Virus record (IMG/VR): IMGVR_UViG_3300017788_003124
Span: 1 to 47,253 of that record
Length of the DNA stretch: 47,253 nucleotides
Direction: 5' to 3' (one strand)
From: a virus
The notes below the pieces were generated by a model. The model was not told where the DNA came from and did not search any database. It saw nothing but the letters and a program-made list of their open reading frames with translations. Position numbers and translations under genes: made by a program. Shown here piece after piece: positions 16,617 through 24,913 of the stretch (positions are counted from its first letter, which is position 1; each line of letters begins with the position of its first letter).

Positions 16617-16920
16617 TATTCTTTGTGTTGATTGTGGCATCCAGCCTGGGCTTTTGAGGAGTGGGCGTGGTTCTATAGGTTTTATTGTTTGCGATGAATG
16701 TTTCAAAAGGTGGGTGTTTTACTCTGTTCCTCAGGGTGATTTTTGGGGCGTTTATTTGGTTGTGCCGTTTCGTGTCCTTGCTTTAAGTTCAGTCGATCTG
16801 AATGATGCGATAGAATGTCTTATTGATTTCGCTGATATTCGTGACGATAAAACTTGGAGCAGAAATTGGATAAAAACTCATCTGAAGAGGTTGTTAAGAG
16901 TTGGAGAGAGGAACTTTTAG
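16558..16920 (+). CDS. Small protein with a four-cysteine zinc-ribbon-like motif
   Basis: A reading frame that overlaps the end of the terminase gene (stop at 16616) and runs to 16920. Two pairs, CVDC (residues 23-26 counted from the ATG at 16558) and CDEC (45-48), could bind one zinc ion. The rest is a beta-rich middle (FWGVYLVVPFRVLAL) and a basic C-terminus. The start is uncertain: ATG 16558 and TTG 16567 lie inside the terminase gene and neither has a strong ribosome site. A longer frame from 16375 is only a shadow of the terminase. I do not recognise a family. Confidence 0.55.
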   Translation: MISLKDISRLGSLPQCSFSNILCVDCGIQPGLLRSGRGSIGFIVCDECFKRWVFYSVPQGDFWGVYLVVPFRVLALSSVDLNDAIECLIDFADIRDDKTWSRNWIKTHLKRLLRVGERNF

Positions 16921-17168
16921 GATTTTTGAGGGAAATGGCAGATTTTGGTAATGTTAACGACCCTCATGTAATCCTGAAAAAGCTTTCCGCATTTTCAGCT
17001 AGAGCAACATATATGAATAATCTTATTGGATCGTCTAAGAATAGGCAGTTGAGTGAGTTTAAATATGAGGAGATCGTTCCTTTCCTCAAGGAGAACGAGT
17101 TCCAGTTTAAAGTTTGGTCAAGAATAGCTTCTATTACCACTTCTGAGTGGGAAATGTCGAAAGGTTAA
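16854..17168 (+). CDS. Hypothetical protein before the portal
   Basis: A 104-residue helical protein of unknown family, starting at TTG 16854 and overlapping the previous gene by 67 bases. A second possible start is ATG 16935 (MADFGNVN), which follows GAGGGA very closely and would give 77 residues. The sequence has an amphipathic helix (WREELLGFLREMADFG) and a basic-polar middle. It ends two bases before the portal start. Proteins at this place in actinobacteriophages are often conserved but uncharacterised. Confidence 0.55.
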   Translation: MEQKLDKNSSEEVVKSWREELLGFLREMADFGNVNDPHVILKKLSAFSARATYMNNLIGSSKNRQLSEFKYEEIVPFLKENEFQFKVWSRIASITTSEWEMSKG

Positions 17169-17170
17169 AG

Positions 17171-18817
17171 ATGGCTGAGGGTTCAGAGCTTGAGTATGAT
17201 CCAGAGTTTGGGGTCTCATTTATTAATGAGACTGATGTTCCAACTTCTGATATTAAGAGTCAAATTGAGGGCATTCCTGAGGTTGCTGCTCTTCGCCGTT
17301 GGGCAATGGGTAATCAGATGGCTTCTCGTCGTAGAACCATTTTTGATCGTGATCGCTATGTTAATCCTGCCAATATTTTTGAGAAGTTTCAGATGGCTCT
17401 TCAGGCTATTGAGAATGATGATGCTGTAAGTAACGTAGTTGAGACGACTGAACAGCTGGCTTTTCGTCGCATCGCTATTGAATGCGAGAACGAGGACGAG
17501 CAGAATGTTTGGGGTCAGATTGTTGATGATTTAGAGCTTCCTGAGCGTTTCAGGGAGTGTTGGAGGGAGCTTTTCACTATTTCGCAGGTTTATCCGGCTG
17601 TTCTTTATAAGAGGAAAAATTTTAAGGTTAAAGGCAAGGGAAGAAAGAGGGAGTTTAGGGATCTGATGGTGCCTATTGGCATTTCCTATCTTGACCCTAT
17701 GAAGGTTATTCCTGTTGGCAACTTCATGTTCAATCAGGAAAGACTTGTTTATCTTGCTGATCGTCAAGAGGCGCAGGAGTTTGATACTTTAGCTGGCTAC
17801 AATACTACTGATCTTGTGGTCGATCAGTTAATCGAACGTAAGTATCAGCCTTGGAACGATGGCCCAGATTATGATGCTGGCAGGGATGAGCTTCGTTATC
17901 TGACGGAATTAACTGGTCAATCTAGTATTGAGAATAGAATGTATCTGCTTCGCCCCGAGAGTGTGTGGAGAATTACTGCCACCAGGCCGCAGTATCAGCG
18001 TTTTGCGTCTGTTCGCATGGAGTCAGTGTTTGAGCTGCTTGACATGAAGAATCTTCTTCGCGAGATGGATCGTTCGTCTATTTTGGGGACAACCAATGCT
18101 ATTATTTTGATTAAGAAGGGCGACAAGGATCATCCAGCTCGCCCTCAAGAACTTGAGCAGCTCAGTTCACAGGTCCAGATGACTTCAAGGGTTCCGATTA
18201 TTGTTGGTGATCATAGACTTAATATTGAGATTATCACTCCCAAGATGGATAAGACTCTTGCTCCGGAGCGATATAATGGTATTGATTCTAGAATCACGGC
18301 TAGGATGTATCAGATCCTTTCTACTGGCAATTATGCTGCCGGTACTGCTACTGATGACTCAATGAAGCTTTTGAAGGTTATCGCTTCTTCAATGGAGGCC
18401 AGAAGGGATGCTATTCGTGATTCGTTCATGATGAAGCTGTTTAGACCAATGTGGATGAAGAACGATCAACTGACGGCTGAGCCGAAGATGCAGTTTTATC
18501 CGAGAAGGATCGCTCTTGATTTCGATCCAAATATCGCCAACTTCTTGCAGCAGCTTCGTGATCGTGGAGATATTTCCAGGGACACGATTCTTGCAGAGCT
18601 TGATATCATTGAAGAGGAAGAGGCTGTTAAGAGGGCTAGGGAGTCGGAGATGTATGATAAAATTTTCAGTCCTGTTAATGTGCCTTTCTCTTCGCCCAAC
18701 CCTGTAAATCCGGCTATGCCGCCAGGTTCAACGCCGTCTGGTAATACTACTCCAAATGGCAGCGGTTCTTTTGGCGGAACAAATCCTGATTCCTTTGTTC
18801 CAAATCCATCTTCATAA
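17171..18817 (+). CDS. Portal protein
   Basis: A 548-residue protein directly after the terminase region. The portal is the dodecameric ring at the head vertex through which DNA enters and leaves. The size, the acidic-helical N-terminus, the beta-rich middle and the helical YNGIDSRITARMYQILSTGN segment with a following EARRDAIRDSFMMKLFRPMW helix fit actinobacteriophage portals. The last 40 residues are Pro/Ser/Gly/Asn-rich and probably disordered. I use ATG 17171 (after AAAGG); a GTG at 17147 would add eight residues and overlap the previous gene. Confidence 0.85.
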   Translation: MAEGSELEYDPEFGVSFINETDVPTSDIKSQIEGIPEVAALRRWAMGNQMASRRRTIFDRDRYVNPANIFEKFQMALQAIENDDAVSNVVETTEQLAFRRIAIECENEDEQNVWGQIVDDLELPERFRECWRELFTISQVYPAVLYKRKNFKVKGKGRKREFRDLMVPIGISYLDPMKVIPVGNFMFNQERLVYLADRQEAQEFDTLAGYNTTDLVVDQLIERKYQPWNDGPDYDAGRDELRYLTELTGQSSIENRMYLLRPESVWRITATRPQYQRFASVRMESVFELLDMKNLLREMDRSSILGTTNAIILIKKGDKDHPARPQELEQLSSQVQMTSRVPIIVGDHRLNIEIITPKMDKTLAPERYNGIDSRITARMYQILSTGNYAAGTATDDSMKLLKVIASSMEARRDAIRDSFMMKLFRPMWMKNDQLTAEPKMQFYPRRIALDFDPNIANFLQQLRDRGDISRDTILAELDIIEEEEAVKRARESEMYDKIFSPVNVPFSSPNPVNPAMPPGSTPSGNTTPNGSGSFGGTNPDSFVPNPSS

Positions 18818-18865
18818 ATATGTTATTTTACCGTATATAGTTTAGCTTGTTGATGGGTGGCTAAA

Positions 18866-19735
18866 ATGACTATTGTGGTTGAAAATTCTTCTTCCTTTTT
18901 CTTTTCTTGCCCTGTTGAGGTGATTAATGAAGATCGGGATGTTGCATCTAATTGGGCTAGTTCCATCATCAACAAAAATCCGGCTTTCAAATGGATTGTT
19001 GGCAAGTATGTTGAGGCTGATAACGCTAACTCTAATGGGCAGTACTGGTCCTTAGAAGATTTAAAACTTTCAAGACCAACTATTCAACATGCGCCTATGA
19101 ACATGGGTCATCGTCAGCGTTATATTGTTGGAACTTATGCGGCTTCAGAGTTGATGTATCCAATTGAATCTGAGGTTAATGCTTATATTGAGACTGCTTC
19201 TGTTTTTTGGAAATACTATTTCCCAGATGAGTTTAAGCTTGTTCAGCAGGCTTATGATTCTGGCTCGCTACATCAGAGCATGGAGTGCGTTGCCGATTCG
19301 GTTACTTGCGCTGGTCCGATGGGCTGTGGGGAAACTTTTAGTTACGGTGGTCCAATGTCTGAGGTTTACTGTGATCACATCAAGAATCGTGAGTCATATC
19401 GCCAGTTAAATAATCCAGTTTTCCTTGCTGGCGGTTTAATTCTCCCCCCCGATCGTCCTGGCTGGAAGAATGCCTCTATAGACGAGTTTGCGTCTGTTTC
19501 TGATGAAGAAATGGAAAGTGTTTATACGCAGGTTGCTGCTGGTTCGCCGCATTTAGGCCCTTGTGAGTGGGAGTCTTTAATGCTTGAGATCATTAGTTAC
19601 GCTCATCTTGATGAGGTGGAGCGTGATCAACGTCGATCAGGTGCCGTCCGGTCGGTGCTCGACCAGGGCAGTTCTTCACCTTCTGCTTCACATTTAGCTA
19701 AGAGAGCTGTACAAAAAATTCGGTATAAGCTTTAA
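18866..19735 (+). CDS. Probable capsid maturation (prohead) protease
   Basis: A 289-residue protein between portal and scaffold, the usual place of the prohead protease that trims scaffold and capsid during maturation. HAPMNMGHRQRYIVGTY (H75, H82) and GSLHQSMEC (S138) are reminiscent of the His and Ser of phage serine maturation proteases, and the beta-rich stretch VNAYIETASVFWKYYF fits that fold. The active site is inferred, not proven. The C-terminal 60 residues are basic and polar. I use ATG 18866 with GGGTGG upstream; GTG 18857 would add three residues. The 48-base gap before it holds no clear signal. Confidence 0.62.
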   Translation: MTIVVENSSSFFFSCPVEVINEDRDVASNWASSIINKNPAFKWIVGKYVEADNANSNGQYWSLEDLKLSRPTIQHAPMNMGHRQRYIVGTYAASELMYPIESEVNAYIETASVFWKYYFPDEFKLVQQAYDSGSLHQSMECVADSVTCAGPMGCGETFSYGGPMSEVYCDHIKNRESYRQLNNPVFLAGGLILPPDRPGWKNASIDEFASVSDEEMESVYTQVAAGSPHLGPCEWESLMLEIISYAHLDEVERDQRRSGAVRSVLDQGSSSPSASHLAKRAVQKIRYKL

Positions 19736-19783
19736 TTAAGTTCTTATTTAGACGTTACTTGATGAGGCGTTGAAAGGAATATT

Positions 19784-20506
19784 ATGATTCTGAGAGAATT
19801 CCATGATTTACTCTTGGAGCAGAAGCCTGAAACCGCTGACCATGATGAAGATAGTTGCCCATTCTGCAATGAGGACGGCGATGATCATAATCATGGTGAC
19901 GATAAAGACAATTCAAACGATTACTCCGTTGGAGGGGGTGACATGAAGACTTATACCGAAGATGAGTTTACTGCTGCTGTAACAGAGGCCGTTACCCCTC
20001 TTCAGGCCGCGGCTGACGCCAAGGTTGCTGAGCTACAGACTGAGATTGATGACCTTCGTACATCTCAGGCCCGCAGCGAGGTGGAGGGTCAGATTGCTGA
20101 ACTGCAGGCAGATCTTGACAAAGCCGAAATTCGGGTTGTTGAGGCTGAGCGTAAGTACGATGAACTGGTCGATTATATTGAGGCGACTGCTGCCGCGGCT
20201 GAGAGTGCTGCACTGGCTGAGCTTCTTCGTTCAGAGCGTCGTGATGCAGTGAAGGCTGCTGCGCCGTTTAGCGATGATTACATTAATGCCAACCTAGATC
20301 GCTGGGTAGCGATGGAGGATGAGGCTTTTGAGGCAGTTATTGAGGACTGGAAGAATGTTTCTTCTTCGACCGCTCAGGTTGAGGAGGCTGCAGAGGTTCC
20401 AGCTGAGACTGCTATGTCAAGTGTCCGCAATGAAGACCACGGTGGTTCTGTTGCAGCAAGCGTTTTTGCTGCTCGTAGTCACGGTGTTGACGTTCGTTAC
20501 CTGTGA
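19784..20506 (+). CDS. Capsid scaffolding-like coiled-coil protein
   Basis: A 240-residue protein immediately before the capsid genes. Residues about 54-165 are Ala/Glu-rich heptad-like helix (VAELQTEIDDLRTSQ, GQIAELQADLDKAEIRVVEA), typical of scaffolds that guide prohead assembly. The first 53 residues are unlike the rest: very acidic with SCPFCNEDGDDHNHGDD, two Cys and two His that could bind metal. An internal ATG at 19943 (MKTYTEDEF) has a stronger ribosome site than the first ATG, so a 187-residue form may also be made. The C-terminal end (ASVFAARSHGVDVRYL) may contact the capsid protein. Confidence 0.72.
   Translation: MILREFHDLLLEQKPETADHDEDSCPFCNEDGDDHNHGDDKDNSNDYSVGGGDMKTYTEDEFTAAVTEAVTPLQAAADAKVAELQTEIDDLRTSQARSEVEGQIAELQADLDKAEIRVVEAERKYDELVDYIEATAAAAESAALAELLRSERRDAVKAAAPFSDDYINANLDRWVAMEDEAFEAVIEDWKNVSSSTAQVEEAAEVPAETAMSSVRNEDHGGSVAASVFAARSHGVDVRYL
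19931..19945 (+). promoter_or_regulatory. Strong internal ribosome site and start in the scaffold gene
   Basis: GGAGGGGG (19931-19938) lies four bases before an in-frame ATG (19943). It would begin a shorter scaffold that lacks the acidic Cys/His-rich N-terminus. The site is stronger than that of the upstream ATG at 19784 (GAAAGGAA). Confidence 0.5.
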
Positions 20507-20527
20507 TTTGAAAAGGAGGGAATAACA

Positions 20528-21091
20528 ATGTCATATGGTCGTAACTTTTCATTCAGATCTACACCTCAGGGTGGAAATCGTGCAGGCCGTTATTACCTAG
20601 ATGGGTCCGCCACTCTTCCGATTGGTGCTCCTGTTGTTCTGAGCGGCGAGGAAGACTCTTCAACGGGTCGTCTCGGCGTTCAGCTTGCTACTGGCGCTCA
20701 GGCTAAGCCTGTTCCAGGCAAGGGTGGTATTCTGGTCTATGAGCACATTCAGCACATTGGGTTAGATCCGTTCCTGTACACCTATTCAGACTTTGATGTG
20801 GTCCTCGCTGGCGAGGCTGTTCAGGTCGTCAACGGTGATAGCGTTAAGGTTGCTTTTAAGAATACAACCGCAACTAGCTTCCTCACCCGTTCAAACTATC
20901 CTACCGCCCGAGTGATGGTGGCTGGCCTTGGGGCCACTCCCACAGTTGCGGTTGGCGATTTCCTCACTCCAGGTACCGGCAATGATAGTGCTGGCTACTG
21001 GGCTGAGACCGCTACTGCTGCTAACGCTTGGCTGGTTGTAACCGCTGTCAATGCTTCAACCGGCGAGGTTGAGGCTCGTGTGAACTTCTGA
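20528..21091 (+). CDS. Probable capsid decoration protein
   Basis: A 187-residue, beta-rich, Gly/Ala/Thr-rich protein just before the major capsid gene, with a very strong ribosome site (AAAGGAGGGA at seven bases), which points to high expression. Residues LPIGAPVVLSGEEDSSTGRL and the AGEAVQVVNGDSVKV stretch have the pattern of small decoration (head-stabilising) proteins found beside capsid genes in many actinobacteriophages. There are no cysteines or membrane segments. A capsid accessory or head-fibre protein is the main alternative. Confidence 0.6.
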   Translation: MSYGRNFSFRSTPQGGNRAGRYYLDGSATLPIGAPVVLSGEEDSSTGRLGVQLATGAQAKPVPGKGGILVYEHIQHIGLDPFLYTYSDFDVVLAGEAVQVVNGDSVKVAFKNTTATSFLTRSNYPTARVMVAGLGATPTVAVGDFLTPGTGNDSAGYWAETATAANAWLVVTAVNASTGEVEARVNF

Positions 21092-21105
21092 AAGGGGGGT
21101 TAACA

Positions 21106-22056
21106 ATGTCTAGCATTAAACTTTACGGCAAGGAATCAAATCCAGAGCTTGATGCTCTACGTCAGAAGGTTGCTCTTCTGAATGCTGAGGCTCGGGAGAA
21201 GTTCGATGATCCGGTGTGGCGTCGTGAGCGCGCTCAAGAGCTGACTGAGACCATTTATGACGGTTTCCAGCATGAGAATCTGCTGTCAATTATGGCCGAG
21301 GTCGAGAATCTGCCTTTTGATGGTCGTTCATTCGTGAAGGAAGTTCGTGGTCTTAAGGCTTTCTGGGTTGCTCGTGGTGGCCACATTGAGGCTTCAACTC
21401 TGAACGCAGACGTAATGGAGATTACCCGTGATACGGTTGGTTTCCATGTGACTGAGTTTGAGGAGAAGATGGAGACCAATTTCGCTGAGACTTCAGCTAC
21501 TCTCGTTGATCTTGCAATTCAGCGTCTTGATGCTGCAATCAATCAGCGTGTGTTTGGTCTTTTCCAGGCTGCTATTCCTAGCTCAAGCGCATATTATGTT
21601 TCAGGTACTGGTCTGAGCCTTGCAGCTCTTAACAGTGCTCTGACTGCTGTTCGTGACGCTTCTCGCACTCGTGATGTGACCATCGTTGGTCGTCCCACGA
21701 TGACCGAGCAGATCATGGATGAGCTTCTTGGTGCGAGCTACAATGGTTCTGGTTTCCTTCCAGCCTCTAACGAGGAAATGGTTCAGCGTGGCCTTCTTGG
21801 CACTTACCGTGGTGCTTCCATTATTTCTCTAGTCAACTATCTTGACGAGAACGATGATCCTTTCGTTCCAGGCAACGAGCTGTTTGTCATTGCTAATGAC
21901 GCTTCTAAGTTCGCTTTCTGGGGTGGGATGAAGTCGAAGGAGTACATGGAGGACGACAACTGGTACTGGCATTACATCGGCAAGAAGGACTTTGGTGGCG
22001 TTGTTCACCGTCCGGATCGTGTCCGTCGTATCGTGGATACCAGCCTTCCTGCTTGA
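21106..22056 (+). CDS. Major capsid protein
   Basis: A 316-residue protein with the length and position of an HK97-fold capsid protein: scaffold, small decoration protein, then this, then connectors. The N-terminal helical arm (ELDALRQKVALLNAEAREKF), a long E-loop/P-domain region (LKAFWVARGGHIEASTL) and an A-domain-like end with IVGRPTMTEQIMDELLG and GTYRGASIISLVNY fit capsid proteins. It has a strong ribosome site (GAAAGGGGGG) and is followed by an intrinsic terminator, as expected for the most abundant virion protein. The codons use more C in third positions than the neighbours, consistent with high expression. Confidence 0.85.
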   Translation: MSSIKLYGKESNPELDALRQKVALLNAEAREKFDDPVWRRERAQELTETIYDGFQHENLLSIMAEVENLPFDGRSFVKEVRGLKAFWVARGGHIEASTLNADVMEITRDTVGFHVTEFEEKMETNFAETSATLVDLAIQRLDAAINQRVFGLFQAAIPSSSAYYVSGTGLSLAALNSALTAVRDASRTRDVTIVGRPTMTEQIMDELLGASYNGSGFLPASNEEMVQRGLLGTYRGASIISLVNYLDENDDPFVPGNELFVIANDASKFAFWGGMKSKEYMEDDNWYWHYIGKKDFGGVVHRPDRVRRIVDTSLPA

Positions 22057-22084
22057 TTTTGAGCTTTTGGAGGGGGTAGGATCG

Positions 22085-22109
22085 GGGGGAGGCTTTGCCT
22101 CCCCCTTTT
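22085..22109 (+). terminator. Intrinsic terminator after the capsid gene
   Basis: GGGGGAGGC (22085-22093) and GCCTCCCCC (22097-22105) form a perfect 9-bp GC-rich stem with a three-base loop, followed by TTTT and, after CCTG, by TTTTT. It likely limits read-through from the highly expressed capsid genes into the connector genes. Confidence 0.9.
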
Positions 22110-22163
22110 CCTGTTTTTATGGTTGGTCGTCGGGCTGTATGCTTGACGTTTAGGAGGTTTGTT

Positions 22164-22655
22164 ATGGATACCGATAATCAGGAAACTTGGGCTAATCCCG
22201 GTAAGGGCGATGTTTTTGTTTTAACTTTTGATCACACTGGGAAGCTGAAGTCTGTTCCAATTCGTGCAGGTCAGAAGTTAACTTTGACGGTTAAGGAGCG
22301 TCAACTGAATCAGGAGCGTGCTTTTTCTGGTGAGGTTGACATGTTTACCAATGGGAGGCTTTCTCCGGTGAGACTTGTTGATAGTGCTGATGATTATGAG
22401 GAAATTGCGAGCAATCCAAATCACCTTTCTGAGGGCGATATGGTTGATATTCTGAAGCTCAAGGGTAAGGCTTTTTCTGAGCGTCTTGAGGATATTACGA
22501 ATGTGATTGCTCTGGAGCGAATGTATGACCTTGCTTCTGATGAGTCGGCATCTGTTTCGATGACTCAGTTTAGGGCTTTAGAGAAGCGTCTTTCTGTTGT
22601 TCGTGGCGATTCTGCTGTTGAGATTTCTGAGGTTGAGGTCGTAAAACCAGTCTAG
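22164..22655 (+). CDS. Hypothetical structural-region protein
   Basis: A 163-residue protein starting at ATG 22164, six bases after AGGAGG. It has a beta-rich N-terminal half (GDVFVLTFDHTGKLKSVPIR) and a helical C-terminal half rich in Glu and Val. I do not recognise the family. Its position between capsid and connector genes suggests a head completion or capsid-associated role. The 107-base gap upstream holds the capsid terminator. Confidence 0.65.
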   Translation: MDTDNQETWANPGKGDVFVLTFDHTGKLKSVPIRAGQKLTLTVKERQLNQERAFSGEVDMFTNGRLSPVRLVDSADDYEEIASNPNHLSEGDMVDILKLKGKAFSERLEDITNVIALERMYDLASDESASVSMTQFRALEKRLSVVRGDSAVEISEVEVVKPV

Positions 22656-22716
22656 GGTTATCTCAATTTTGGCCCTTTTTTGACGTTGAACGAAAAGGAC
22701 CAGCTCGGAGGCTGCT

Positions 22717-23214
22717 ATGGCGTCAGTGGATTTAAGCGAACTGATTGCCGATTTGGAGGGGGCCGTAACGGTTCCTGGTGCTGTTTCTCCTTTTGCTGCC
22801 TCTAGTGAGACTGAATGGTTGACGAGGTTGCGTAACGCTTTTTGGAGCGCTTACAACGACGGGATCATTGCAAGTTTTACTTGCGATGAGGACGGTATTG
22901 TTACTCCCGTAAGCGGTTCTGCTACTTTTACTAGAGATTTGCAGCAGCTTGTTATTATGTATGCTGCTATAAATATCTACCAGAATCAGATTATGCAGCT
23001 AAAAACATTGTTTAGAGCTAAGGCCGGTCAGGTTGAATATGAAACTCAGCAGTCTGCTCAGGTTATTAAGTCCCTCTTGGATTCGCTTCTGGCTCAGAGA
23101 GCAACCATTCTTCGTCGTCTTTCTGATGGTGGATTTGCTGATTCTTTCTATATTGATGCTATTAGGGCTAGAGATGATTCTTTGAGGTATAATTATATTG
23201 ATTGGAATGGCTGA
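22717..23214 (+). CDS. Head-tail connector-type protein
   Basis: A 165-residue, mostly helical protein after a GGAGG site. It resembles the gp6/gp15-type connector adaptors that dock under the portal: a helical N-terminus (WLTRLRNAFWSAYNDG), a helix pair around VIMYAAINIYQNQIMQLKTL, and a long amphipathic helix (VIKSLLDSLLAQRATILRRL). The call rests on position and shape, not on a named family match. The 61 bases before it contain only an imperfect hairpin (TTTT/AAAA arms). Confidence 0.55.
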   Translation: MASVDLSELIADLEGAVTVPGAVSPFAASSETEWLTRLRNAFWSAYNDGIIASFTCDEDGIVTPVSGSATFTRDLQQLVIMYAAINIYQNQIMQLKTLFRAKAGQVEYETQQSAQVIKSLLDSLLAQRATILRRLSDGGFADSFYIDAIRARDDSLRYNYIDWNG

Positions 23215-23669
23215 TGGCTAGGCCAACCGATCCTACTTTTGGGCAGGGTTTTGATCCTGATTTGTTTCGTTCAGCAATCACTTCTGCTATGGAGATGGGG
23301 TTGCCTCAGGAAGTTTCTGAGCGTGTAACTTTTTGTTGGACTCCTACGAAAAGTTTCTCTGTAAGCGACCCTGAAGGCAATCCTTATGATTTGTCTGGTA
23401 CGCCAGATAATACTGTTGAACGCGATCCCGTTCAGGTTCCCGTTTCCATCAACTTCAGCTCTTCTAAGCCTGACGGTACTTCTATTGGTGATTTTGATGA
23501 GAATAGAACTACTTTAACTATTCTTGATATTCACTATGATCAGGTTCGTGGTGCTGATAAAGTTTTAATTGATGATGATACTTTTACTATTGATTATGTT
23601 GGGCCTCCAACTGGTCTTTTTGAGGTAACTGTTTACACTATTTATTTAGTTTCGGTGGATAAGACATGA
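23214..23669 (+). CDS. Head completion/neck-type protein
   Basis: A 151-residue protein that starts at ATG 23214, overlapping the previous TGA (TGATG). It is beta-rich with a SWTPTKSF-like middle and a KPDGTSIGDFDENR loop; the C-terminal half (YDQVRGADKVLIDDDTFTID) resembles small beta-barrel stopper or neck proteins such as gp16 of SPP1. I infer a stopper or neck role from order: connector, then this, then tail completion. An upstream TTG at 23202 is a less likely start. Confidence 0.55.
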   Translation: MARPTDPTFGQGFDPDLFRSAITSAMEMGLPQEVSERVTFCWTPTKSFSVSDPEGNPYDLSGTPDNTVERDPVQVPVSINFSSSKPDGTSIGDFDENRTTLTILDIHYDQVRGADKVLIDDDTFTIDYVGPPTGLFEVTVYTIYLVSVDKT

Positions 23670-24193
23670 GTTATGTTGGTGGCGTTCGGAACAGACTTGT
23701 TCGTGATAACTTTAGAAAGATGATTGAGGACAGTCTTTCTGAGCTTGGTTGGTTTGACGCGAACAGAAACCATCTGCCTGTAACTGTGAAGTCTGGTCCT
23801 TTTAATACTTCTGAAGAAATTCTTCCAAATGTGGTTGGTGTTTCTGTTGAAGATATTATAACTCAAGAGTTGGAGATGGGTTCTCTTCTTGAGGAGACTA
23901 GACATTTTGCCTATGTCGATATTTTTGCTCAGGATGATCCTGTGGGAATGCAGCTTTCTGGGGATATTTTTGATATTATTCGTGGAAAGTTTTCTGCTTT
24001 GAGTTCTGCTGGTATTGCTGATGGACGTTTAAGCGTTTACGATCTTTCTCAGGCGACTCCTTCTATTATTTTTTATTGTGATTTAGAGGATCCTGAGATT
24101 AATAGAAATAGAAATTGGGAGATGAAGTTCAATAAGTTTTGGTGGATTATTGCCGTTGAGATCGTTGATAACTATACAGATGACAATGATTGA
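23666..24193 (+). CDS. Tail completion/terminator-type protein
   Basis: A 175-residue protein with an ATGA overlap to the previous gene. It begins MSYVGGVRNRLVRDNFRKMI and has an alpha/beta middle with ETRHFAYVDIFAQDDPVGMQLSGDI and a C-terminal FWWIIAVEIVDNY strand. The pattern, with a strand-helix-strand core and a position after the neck gene, fits a tail-terminator or tail completion protein. The family name cannot be confirmed by eye. Confidence 0.55.
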   Translation: MSYVGGVRNRLVRDNFRKMIEDSLSELGWFDANRNHLPVTVKSGPFNTSEEILPNVVGVSVEDIITQELEMGSLLEETRHFAYVDIFAQDDPVGMQLSGDIFDIIRGKFSALSSAGIADGRLSVYDLSQATPSIIFYCDLEDPEINRNRNWEMKFNKFWWIIAVEIVDNYTDDND

Positions 24194-24204
24194 TGGTGAT
24201 TTAA

Positions 24205-24549
24205 ATGGCTACAGTATTTAATACTTTAAATAAGCCCAATGGTCAGCCATTGAGAAATATTGCTGTAAGTGTAACTCTGTCTTGGGACACAGATACGGAT
24301 GTTTTTGTTACGGATGACTCAAATGAGGTTGCTGTTGATTCTGTTGCAAAAACAAAAACCGATGTTGACGGATATTGGGAAATGGAGTTAACTCCCAATG
24401 CTTCACTTTCTCCAACTAATGTTTATAAAGTTATTGAAACCATTGATACAGCAAACGTGAATATATATTATATTGAAGTTACTGATTCAGCCACTCCAAA
24501 TTTATGGGTTGGCAATCTTGTTGTTGCGAAACCGGCGTGGGAGGCGTGA
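24205..24549 (+). CDS. Beta-sandwich structural protein of the fibre module
   Basis: A 114-residue protein starting after GGTGATTTAA. The pattern of GQPLRNIAVSVTL, then KTKTDVDGYWEMELTPN, then IYYIEVTDSATPN is that of the small beta-sandwich module often found at the N-terminus of phage tail fibres or as a stand-alone adaptor. It is immediately followed by another small structural gene and the collagen-like fibre, so it may attach the fibre to the virion. There is no signal peptide. Confidence 0.6.
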   Translation: MATVFNTLNKPNGQPLRNIAVSVTLSWDTDTDVFVTDDSNEVAVDSVAKTKTDVDGYWEMELTPNASLSPTNVYKVIETIDTANVNIYYIEVTDSATPNLWVGNLVVAKPAWEA

Positions 24550-24550
24550 A

Positions 24551-24913
24551 GTGAATATTGATCCAGTTAAGTACACGCTTATCGCTTGGCAGGGTAAGAC
24601 GTTCGAAAAAACTTTCTATCTGAAAGATTCAGATGATAATATCATTCTTTTAGATGGATATACTGGCCGTATGCAAGTTAGGCCATCCATTGAGTCTGAG
24701 GAAGTTATTTTTGATCTTGATGAAATTAATGGTGGTATCATCATCAATGATGACGATGGTTCGGTTACTATTTATATTTCTGACGAGGACACGGAGGTTG
24801 TTGAGGTAGGGACTTACAAGTATGATTTGGAGCTTGTCTCTGCGGGTGGAAGAGTTTATTGTCCTATTTATGGCTCTTTTAAGGTTAAGGGTGAGGTAAC
24901 GAGAAGTGCCTAG
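24551..24913 (+). CDS. Structural adaptor protein of the fibre module
   Basis: A 120-residue protein. The start is a GTG at 24551, one base after the previous TGA, with GGGAGGCG upstream. It carries a pattern widespread in phage tail proteins: [20 protein letters not shown], then [27 protein letters not shown] and [14 protein letters not shown]. This pattern typically forms a beta-domain at the base of a tail fibre or baseplate. It overlaps the fibre gene by 8 bases. It most likely anchors the collagen-like fibre. The longer frame upstream (24473) is a shadow of the previous gene. Confidence 0.65.
   Translation: MNIDPVKYTLIAWQGKTFEKTFYLKDSDDNIILLDGYTGRMQVRPSIESEEVIFDLDEINGGIIINDDDGSVTIYISDEDTEVVEVGTYKYDLELVSAGGRVYCPIYGSFKVKGEVTRSA

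Noticed and set aside
22656-22716. Hairpin CCCTTTT / AAAAGGAC before the connector gene as a terminator
   Set aside because: The arms have a mismatch, the loop is long and no T tract follows; it is much weaker than the terminators at 22085 and 30005.
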